NCBI GenBank assembly: GCA_047618505.1
Contig: JBLHLB010000030.1
Span: 1-21,570, forward strand
Reading direction: 5' to 3'
DNA: 21,570 nucleotides
Source of the DNA: JBLHLB01 sp047618505
GTDB lineage: Bacteria; Planctomycetota; UBA1135; GCA-002686595
The notes below the pieces were generated by a model that saw only the letters and a list, made by a program, of their open reading frames with translations, had not been told where the DNA came from and searched no databases. Each line of letters starts with the position of its first letter. The first letter of the stretch is position 1. Shown here in pieces: positions 16,295 through 21,570 of this stretch. Both the position numbers and the translations under genes were made by a program.

Positions 16295-17326
16295 ATGAAT
16301 CTCGAAGACTCCTACCAATTCCTTGGCCTGAATTCGAACAGCACGGAGGAGGAGCGATTCGCCGCCTACGACGCGATGCGTGCAAAGCTAGAGGGGAAGA
16401 TGGCCAAGGCGCCGACGCCTGGCCTGAACGAGAAATACGCCGACTCGCTGTTGCAGCTAGACGGGGCCATCGAGGCGATTGAGAATCGCCTGGATGGGGA
16501 GGATATGCCTGAGCTGGCGTCCAAGGCCGAGGTCGCTCGGCCCGTGCTGCCTGAGGCCCCGCATGAGGCCCCGCTCGGGGCAGCGCCTGCGCCGAGCGCC
16601 GCGGCCGAAGTGCCTCCCCTGCCCCCGACGCTGATCCTGAATTCAGAGGAAGGTTCCGCGCAGGCTACGCGCGAGGTCCTTACGGTCGAGAAGTCGGGGC
16701 TGAAGAAGTTCATCTTTGGCATTTTCGGGCTGGCATGCCTTCTCGTTGTCGCGGGCTGCGTCAAGAGCGTCATCGAAGGGGAGTCTGTGGCGGGGTCCAT
16801 TGTCGGAGGATTGGTGATGCTCTTCATCGCCCTAGCGTTCTTCGGGTCGATGCTGCCGGACAAGAAGTCGGTCTGTCCGAACTGCGACGGCGGCCTCGAG
16901 ATCCAAACGGATGAACTGACGCAGTGCCAAAACTGCAAGGCCTATGCCGAGCAGGAAGGGACGACGATTTCGTTGATCAAGCCGGGCACAGTTCTCGATG
17001 TGCCCACCTACAAAATCACCGTGCCGGACGAGTTTCACTGGCCGAACCGTTGCTGCCTGTGCTCGTCGGATCCAACGCGTATGTTGGAGTTCACTGTCGA
17101 GAAGTCACAAGCGGGGCGAAACCTGCTCATGGGTGCGGCGGGGTTGGCCGCTGGCGCCTTGGTCGTGCGCACGGGCGGCGGCTACTCCGGAGGCATCGAA
17201 GCGCCTCACTGTGACGAGTGCGAGGACGGTCTTCACTTGGAGAAGGCGGATGACGGCTTCGCGATCCTCTTTCGGTCCTATGACTACTACCGCGCGTTCT
17301 CGGAAGTGAACGAACTGGGCTCCTAG
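16295..17326 (+). CDS. Membrane protein with two Cys-rich zinc-binding sites
   Basis: I do not recognise this 343-residue protein as a named family. Residues 1-65 resemble a degenerate J-domain-like helical bundle (SYQFLGL, then a TEEER helix) but lack the HPD motif needed to stimulate Hsp70. A Pro/Ala-rich linker spans about 80-112. Two membrane helices follow (about 138-156 and 164-185). After them comes a classic zinc ribbon, CPNC (194-197) and CQNC (211-214), then CCLC (253-256) and CDEC (306-309), which could form a second metal site although a Gly/Ala-rich hydrophobic segment (277-298) lies between them. The Cys-rich part is probably cytoplasmic, since zinc ribbons rarely survive outside. 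There is no Shine-Dalgarno. It is on the same strand as the next gene but 211 bp away, so co-transcription is uncertain. Function unknown. Confidence 0.75.
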   Translation: MNLEDSYQFLGLNSNSTEEERFAAYDAMRAKLEGKMAKAPTPGLNEKYADSLLQLDGAIEAIENRLDGEDMPELASKAEVARPVLPEAPHEAPLGAAPAPSAAAEVPPLPPTLILNSEEGSAQATREVLTVEKSGLKKFIFGIFGLACLLVVAGCVKSVIEGESVAGSIVGGLVMLFIALAFFGSMLPDKKSVCPNCDGGLEIQTDELTQCQNCKAYAEQEGTTISLIKPGTVLDVPTYKITVPDEFHWPNRCCLCSSDPTRMLEFTVEKSQAGRNLLMGAAGLAAGALVVRTGGGYSGGIEAPHCDECEDGLHLEKADDGFAILFRSYDYYRAFSEVNELGS

Positions 17327-17525
17327 GGAGCAAGTCTCCCGGCGGTTTCAATTCGCCAATTAAATGACGGTCCGGGGGTTTCGCAGGTCACAGAGGATTT
17401 GCTTGGTTGCGCCCTTTCGCCAGGAGTTCGGGGTGTGCCCTCACAGTGCAGCGCGCCAGTGAAGAGCGCGACGGGTACTCTTAGGGGGCGCTGATCACCA
17501 TCTCTCTGTAGCATGCGGTCACCAT

Positions 17526-17531
17526 GGGAGG
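17526..17531 (+). promoter_or_regulatory. Strong Shine-Dalgarno GGGAGG fixing a GTG start
   Basis: GGGAGG lies six bases before the GTG at 17538. It is the best ribosome-binding site in the window and supports the GTG start, which gives a complete signal peptide. The ATG at 17524 overlapping it is not in the same frame. Confidence 0.75.
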
Positions 17532-17537
17532 TTTGAA

Positions 17538-18563
17538 GTGATCCATCGTCTGTATCTCGTCCTCAGTTTGCTTGCCGCCGTGCCCGCTGTGTTGTGGGCC
17601 ACACCACAGAATGGCGTCGACTCTGCCGAGCTCGTGCAATCAGAGCCCGCGCCGATCAGCATCGGCATCATCGGGCTTGACACGTCCCATGTGGTGGCCT
17701 TTACCAAGCTGATAAACTATCCGGGGGCTACGGGGGATTTGGCGACGATGCGCGTCACCGCTGCCTATCCCGGTGGCACGGACCTGGCGACGAGTCGGGA
17801 TCGGATCCAAGGCTTTACCGAGCAAGTGGCCGAGATGGGCGTTGAGATAGTCGATTCGATCGATGACTTGCTTCAGAAGGTAGACGTGGTTTTGCTCGAG
17901 AGTGTCGATGGCCGGGTGCATCTCGAACAAGCACGCCTGGTGATCGCGGCGGGCAAGCCGATGTTCATCGACAAGCCGTTGGCGGCTTCCCTAGTGGATG
18001 CCATTCTGATTGACGACTTGGCGCGCGAAAGCGGTGTGCCCTGGTTCTCCAGTTCCTCCCTGCGCCAGGGCGCCTCCATCCCCGAGGGCATCGGCGACGT
18101 CGTTGGCTGTTCCGCCTGGGGTCCCGCGAAGTTGGAGGGCACGCACCCGGATCTCTTCTGGTACGGCATCCATGGTGTCGAAACGCTCTTCACCGTCATG
18201 GGTCCGGGTTGCGAATCGGTGACACGAGTTCAGACCAGCGGATCGGAATTCGTAACCGGTATTTGGCCACGTGGTCGGGTGGGAACCTTCCGTGGCATCC
18301 GCGAGGGCAAGTCGGGTTATGGGGCGATGGTCTTTGGCACCAAGGGAATTGGGGCTCGAACCAAGTACGCGGGCTACGGAGCCTTGGTCAATGAGATCGC
18401 ACGCTTCTTCCGCACCCATGAGTTACCGGTACCCAACGCCGAAACACTTGAAATTTACGCCTTCATGGAGGCGGCGGACGAAAGCAAACGCCGTGGCGGC
18501 GTCCCTGTCACTCTCGCGTCGGTGATGCAGCGGGCGCGCGCTGAGGCGGCCGAGCGACGCTAG
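17538..18563 (+). CDS. Sec-exported Gfo/Idh/MocA-like oxidoreductase
   Basis: The product has 341 residues from a GTG start. Residues 1-21 form a Sec-type signal peptide (MIHR, Leu/Val/Ala core). A Rossmann-like fold starts at ISIGIIGLDTSHV (about 40-52). The family's second signature appears as IDKP (144-147) where EKP is usual, followed by a C-terminal alpha/beta domain. Gfo/Idh/MocA proteins are NAD(P)-linked oxidoreductases or glycosidases acting on sugars, inositols and their acids. The glycine motif here is GIIGLDTSH rather than GxGxxG, so NAD binding may be altered. Sec export is notable, because a Sec-exported protein cannot carry NAD with it. Its stop codon overlaps that of the convergent enolase-superfamily gene. 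The substrate is unknown. A structural or binding role is possible, as is a catalytic one. Confidence 0.82.
   Translation: MIHRLYLVLSLLAAVPAVLWATPQNGVDSAELVQSEPAPISIGIIGLDTSHVVAFTKLINYPGATGDLATMRVTAAYPGGTDLATSRDRIQGFTEQVAEMGVEIVDSIDDLLQKVDVVLLESVDGRVHLEQARLVIAAGKPMFIDKPLAASLVDAILIDDLARESGVPWFSSSSLRQGASIPEGIGDVVGCSAWGPAKLEGTHPDLFWYGIHGVETLFTVMGPGCESVTRVQTSGSEFVTGIWPRGRVGTFRGIREGKSGYGAMVFGTKGIGARTKYAGYGALVNEIARFFRTHELPVPNAETLEIYAFMEAADESKRRGGVPVTLASVMQRARAEAAERR
18560..18563. other. CTAG shared as both convergent stop codons
   Basis: The palindrome CTAG gives TAG at 18561-18563 for the plus-strand oxidoreductase and TAG at 18562-18560 for the minus-strand enolase-superfamily gene. The two coding regions overlap by four bases and no terminator can lie between them. 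Confidence 0.97.
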
Positions 18564-19885
18564 GCCAAGGTTGAGCCAGCGCTGATCTCGCCCGGCAGAT
18601 CCACTGCGTCGTAGGCGTCCCACTCCGGCCCGAAGGGGGCGCCGAAGGCGTGGGCATTGACCTCCGTCGTATCAACCGTGCCGTCCCTGATGTGCAGAGC
18701 CGGTGTGCCGTCCGTCAGCCTGTGATAGAGGGAGGGGAAGTGCTCCATGGCCAGGGCCTGCTCGCCCTCGGTAAGGAATCCAAGGCCACGGACATAGTGG
18801 TGACCATTGCGCTCCAGGTGCGTGATTCCAAGGGCGCCGGCGACCGCCAGGTCATGCTGCAAAGCGAGCATTGGCACGGTCGTGAGGTCCTCGCCGGCAA
18901 GGATTCCGCTACCGTGCTCCTCGAGCGCCGCGATGGAATGCAGGGAGCGAAAGAGCCCCTTGCAGGTCTTCGACGAAGTGCCCGAGTAGCCCAATTCAAG
19001 TGCGCGAACGACCGCGTTGTCGTAACCGTCGGACTCGTCGATAATCACCGGTTTGTCAATTTTTGGCAGCGGACCCTCGAGTGCGGCATGGCGCGCCAAG
19101 GGTTGTTCGATCCACAGGATGCGCGACCAAATGTCGGCTAGGGCGGGATCGCCCGAGAGCTGTGTGGCCCAGGCACCGAAGGCTTCGGTGTCGGTTTGCG
19201 TCTCGTTGCCGTCCAGGGATAGTTTGTAGCCGGGAGCTTCGCGCCGTAGCACCTCGGAGATGCGCCTAAGACGCTCCGCGGTGTGCTCCACATCCGCGCC
19301 GACCTTAACCTTGAAGTAGCGTAGCCCGTATTGACGTACGGCCTCCTCGAGCGTCTCGGGGAGGTCGTCGTTTAGACGCTCCTTCAAATCGCCCGCCACG
19401 AGGGGGTCTGCCAGGCCGACCGTGTGTCGAATGGACATGTGATTCGCCGGTGCAGGGCGGCCGAGGAGCGCGTGCAAAGTGCGCCCCGTTGCGCGGCAAA
19501 GGGCGTCCACCATCGCCGCGTCGATCATGGCGATACCAAAGCTCGAAACGAGCGGGCGTTCGTCGCCCTCCGAGTCGCGGTGGAGTTCCAGGAGAGTCCC
19601 GGAGCCTGCGGCGATTGTCGCTTCGCCAGCGCGACGTACACCATGCAGAAGAGCGTCACGCTTCTGGATCGGTGTCCGATCGGAACTCTTGTCGAACCAC
19701 AGTGGCGAGAGCACAGATTCCGTGTGCCCGTGCACCACCTTCCCATCGATCTCTATCTCAACGCGTACCGCAAGTAGCTCCATGTCGACCATCTTGACCG
19801 CGCCGAAATGGAAGGGCATCCGAAGTGGGGCAGTCCGGGCAAGGGCGTGGTAGGAGCGTAAACGAAGCCGTGAATCTGCGGTCAT
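18560..19885 (-). CDS. Enolase-superfamily enzyme, MLE/MR type
   Basis: The 441-residue protein has the capping N-terminal domain and (beta/alpha)7-beta barrel of the mandelate racemase / muconate lactonizing enzyme group, which abstracts a proton alpha to a carboxylate with Mg2+ help. Catalytic positions can be read: the base pair K192-V-K194 in FKVKVG, metal ligands Asp225 (LSLDGNE), Glu260 (WIEQP) and Asp283 (IIDESDG), and Lys306 in SSKTCKG on the opposite face. Lysines on both sides place it in the muconate-lactonizing/dipeptide-epimerase subgroup rather than mandelate racemase proper. The reaction could be epimerisation, cycloisomerisation or dehydration; the sequence does not say which. 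It has about 60-80 residues more than typical dipeptide epimerases. It is cytoplasmic, with no signal. It is divergent from the Tat oxidoreductase and convergent with the Sec one. The start is five bases from the large inverted repeat and has no Shine-Dalgarno. Confidence 0.9.
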   Translation of the reverse strand: MTADSRLRLRSYHALARTAPLRMPFHFGAVKMVDMELLAVRVEIEIDGKVVHGHTESVLSPLWFDKSSDRTPIQKRDALLHGVRRAGEATIAAGSGTLLELHRDSEGDERPLVSSFGIAMIDAAMVDALCRATGRTLHALLGRPAPANHMSIRHTVGLADPLVAGDLKERLNDDLPETLEEAVRQYGLRYFKVKVGADVEHTAERLRRISEVLRREAPGYKLSLDGNETQTDTEAFGAWATQLSGDPALADIWSRILWIEQPLARHAALEGPLPKIDKPVIIDESDGYDNAVVRALELGYSGTSSKTCKGLFRSLHSIAALEEHGSGILAGEDLTTVPMLALQHDLAVAGALGITHLERNGHHYVRGLGFLTEGEQALAMEHFPSLYHRLTDGTPALHIRDGTVDTTEVNAHAFGAPFGPEWDAYDAVDLPGEISAGSTLA

Positions 19886-19890
19886 GCAGT

Positions 19891-20005
19891 GAAGGTACGC
19901 AACCGTGGTCGCCGTCGCTACTTGAGAGCGCGGATCCCCAGGGCATGGGACGCCGCCGGGATCCGCGCTCTCAAGTAGCGACGGCGACCACGGTTACGTA
20001 CCTTC
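19891..20005. repeat. 48-bp near-perfect inverted repeat, 19-bp spacer
   Basis: The left arm 19891-19938 and right arm 19958-20005 are reverse complements at 47 of 48 positions. The only mismatch is C19900 against A19996. The spacer is 19939-19957. The arms fill nearly the whole gap between two divergent genes: the left arm ends five bases from the enolase-superfamily ATG (19885) and the right arm one base from the oxidoreductase ATG (20007). Both genes therefore share the same upstream sequence. It may act as a duplicated promoter, as a cruciform, or may be a recent inverted duplication or an assembly fold-back. Confidence 0.95.
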
Positions 20006-20006
20006 A

Positions 20007-21302
20007 ATGCCCATGCCGCATTCAATAGACCGTCGACAGCTCCTCAGGCGTTCCCTCCAGGTTGGTGCCGCTGCGCCGTTTGCGACGCCCTTGGTCTGGG
20101 GTCTCGGTGGGCGGGACAGAGGGGACCAGGTCAACCTGGCTGTTCTTGGCAGCGGCGGCCGTGGCCGCCAGCTCGGTAAGCAGTTTGCACAGGCCGGCGC
20201 GCTGGTCTCGGTCATGTGCGATGTGGACTCCAAAGGGCTCGATCGCGCGCTGGCCACGGTATCGGAGCACCAGGAAACTGAGCCGCAACGGGCGGCTGAC
20301 TATCGCCATGTGCTGGAGGACAAGTCCGTTGATGCGGTCGTCATCGCAACGCCCGATCATTGGCACGTTCCCATGGCGATCGCTGCACTCCAGGCGGGGA
20401 AGCACGTCTACCTGGAGAAACCTATGGCGCACAATCCCCATGAGGGTGAGTTGATGGTGCAAGCATCGAAGAAGTACGGGCTTGGCGTGCAGTTTGGAAT
20501 CCAACGGCGAAGCTCTGTGGCCTGTGGCGAGCTCATCAGCCGACTGCATGCCGGGGTTGTCGGCGAGTTGTCCTTCGCGCGCGGTTGGTACGCGCGCAAG
20601 CGCAAGAGTATTGGCCGCGGCAAAGAGATCGCGATACCGAAGACTTTGGACTTCGACCTCTGGCAAGGGCCCGCGCCGCGGACGCAGTACCGCGACAATC
20701 TTCTGCCCTACAACTGGCACTGGTTCTGGGATTGGGGCACGGGCGAACTGGGCAACAATGGACCCCATGCCCTGGATCTTTGTCGCTGGGGTCTTGGTGT
20801 GCAGGGTCACCCACAACGGGTGACCTCTGGCGGCGGAACCTATAGCCACAGGGACGACATGCAGACGCCTGATACCCAGGTCGTGACCTACGATTACGGA
20901 AAAGTTGGAATCACCTTCGAGCACCGCAACTGGCATGGCACGGGCCTCTATGGCTCGAGCTTTGGCGTTGTCTTCTACGGCAGCAAAGGGTCGGCCACGA
21001 CGGATGGCAATGGGTACAGGATCTATGATGAGCAGGGCGAACTCCTGGAGGAGGTCGCTGGGAATCGCGGCGATGTGGAGCATACGGCGGACTTCCTGAG
21101 GCGCGTGCGCGAGGGCGATAGGAGCACCGTGAGCATCGAGGAGGGGCACCGCTCCAGCCTGCTTTGCCATCTGGGAAATATCGCCTTCAGAACAGGACAT
21201 CAACTCAACTGTGATCCTGCGACCGGGCGTATCTTGGATGATCCCGCGGCCCAGGTGCTTTGGCGTCGCGAATACGAATCAGGGTGGGAGCCCAAAATCT
21301 AG
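20007..21302 (+). CDS. Tat-exported Gfo/Idh/MocA oxidoreductase
   Basis: The 431-residue protein starts with a twin-arginine signal (DRRQLLRRS, then an Ala-rich core to about residue 32), so it is probably folded with its NAD(P) cofactor in the cytoplasm before export. The Rossmann domain follows, with VNLAVLGSGGRG (42-53), ATPDHWH (114-120) and the family signature YLEKP (135-139). The C-terminal beta-sheet domain (about 150-400) contains WHWFWDWGTGELGNNGPHALDLCRWG-type residues typical of the planctomycete/Bacteroidetes branch; the Asp, His and Trp there probably line the sugar site. Members act on sugars or sugar acids, some as NAD-dependent glycosidases. The start codon lies one base past the inverted repeat with no Shine-Dalgarno; a second in-frame ATG at 20013 is possible. 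The next gene starts five bases after its stop, so the two are probably one operon. Substrate unknown. Confidence 0.92.
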   Translation: MPMPHSIDRRQLLRRSLQVGAAAPFATPLVWGLGGRDRGDQVNLAVLGSGGRGRQLGKQFAQAGALVSVMCDVDSKGLDRALATVSEHQETEPQRAADYRHVLEDKSVDAVVIATPDHWHVPMAIAALQAGKHVYLEKPMAHNPHEGELMVQASKKYGLGVQFGIQRRSSVACGELISRLHAGVVGELSFARGWYARKRKSIGRGKEIAIPKTLDFDLWQGPAPRTQYRDNLLPYNWHWFWDWGTGELGNNGPHALDLCRWGLGVQGHPQRVTSGGGTYSHRDDMQTPDTQVVTYDYGKVGITFEHRNWHGTGLYGSSFGVVFYGSKGSATTDGNGYRIYDEQGELLEEVAGNRGDVEHTADFLRRVREGDRSTVSIEEGHRSSLLCHLGNIAFRTGHQLNCDPATGRILDDPAAQVLWRREYESGWEPKI

Positions 21303-21307
21303 TCACC

Positions 21308-21570
21308 GTGAAGAGAGCTACCCCCATCATTCTTGCTCTCTTGCTGTGCGCGCTTCTACCCGCGTGCGCAGACTCGTCGGCGGAACAACGGCTGCGCGTG
21401 CTGACGCTGAACACGCACCTCGGGCTCATGCCGAATACGGATCAGCGCTACCACCCGGGTTTGCAGCGCCTTTGGTCGACGCAGGATTGGATCGCGGCAG
21501 AGCAGCCGGACATTGTCGCCCTGCAGGAGCTGGATGGCTTCACGCCGGCGGGATTGCAGCGCGTCGCCGC
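21308..21570 (+). CDS. Lipoprotein of endonuclease/exonuclease/phosphatase fold, 5' part
   Basis: Eighty-seven codons are present before the window ends. From a GTG start, residues 1-20 form a lipoprotein signal (KR, then a Leu-rich core, lipobox LPAC with Cys20). The mature part begins the EEP fold: LRVLTLNTHLGL (29-40), where Asn35 is the usual catalytic-site asparagine, and PDIVALQELDG (67-77), where Glu74 is the usual metal ligand. EEP enzymes are Mg2+-dependent phosphodiesterases or phosphatases acting on nucleic acids, sphingomyelin or inositol phosphates. A lipid-anchored one is probably a phosphoesterase at the cell surface or in the periplasm. The start lies five bases after the stop of the Tat oxidoreductase, so translation is likely coupled. 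The C-terminal half, with the catalytic His, is beyond the window. Confidence 0.8.
   Translation, partial: MKRATPIILALLLCALLPACADSSAEQRLRVLTLNTHLGLMPNTDQRYHPGLQRLWSTQDWIAAEQPDIVALQELDGFTPAGLQRVA

Noticed and set aside
19891..20005. Insertion-sequence ends, attachment site or CRISPR repeat
   Set aside because: The 19-bp spacer cannot hold a transposase, no target-site duplication flanks the arms, and there are only two copies in opposite orientation.
20022..21203. 393-codon minus-strand open frame opposite the Tat oxidoreductase
   Set aside because: The sense frame has a Tat signal and clear family motifs. The antisense product has none.

Overview
The window looks like chromosomal DNA of a GC-rich environmental bacterium, most likely a planctomycete (Planctomycetota). 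Four things point there: a large secreted propeller/PKD protein with a C-terminal domain I associate with planctomycete secretomes, a Tat-exported Gfo/Idh/MocA oxidoreductase, a huge secreted multidomain metallopeptidase, and frequent lack of Shine-Dalgarno sequences. The lineage call is an inference from gene content. I found no tRNA, rRNA, CRISPR array, phage gene or insertion sequence.

Layout. 85-3366 (-) is a propeller/PKD protein, with a perfect 13-bp hairpin beyond its stop at the window edge. 3367-3889 has no gene but contains several GC-rich hairpins. 3890-7651 (-) is a complete B12-dependent methionine synthase (metH). 7892-7935 is a long hairpin between metH and the next gene. 7986-10951 (-) is a two-gene nitric-oxide defence operon: a di-iron Fe-S repair protein (ric/ytfE type) followed by a quinol nitric oxide reductase (norZ/qNOR). 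It diverges from a norR-type sigma-54 activator at 11092-12657 (+). Their shared 140-bp intergenic region holds a near-consensus sigma-54 promoter pointing at ric-norZ and two GT-N7-AC sites about 100 bp upstream of it, so the whole regulatory circuit can be read from the DNA.

12697-16089 (-) is a secreted 1130-residue TPR/gluzincin/lectin-like protein. 16295-17326 (+) is an unrecognised membrane protein with Cys-rich zinc-binding motifs. 17538-21570 is a probable catabolic cluster: a Sec-exported Gfo/Idh/MocA-like protein (+), a mandelate racemase/muconate lactonizing enolase-superfamily enzyme (-), a Tat-exported Gfo/Idh/MocA oxidoreductase (+), and the start of a lipoprotein of the endonuclease/exonuclease/phosphatase fold (+), cut by the window end.

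The two most unusual points are both DNA architecture. A 48-bp near-perfect inverted repeat (one mismatch, 19-bp spacer) fills almost the whole gap between the divergent enolase and Tat-oxidoreductase genes, so both genes have the same upstream sequence up to a few bases before their start codons. The first oxidoreductase and the enolase gene converge and share one CTAG palindrome as both stop codons. I did not find a clearly new defence or mobile system. The NO-response module is a known type, here with unusually legible regulation.
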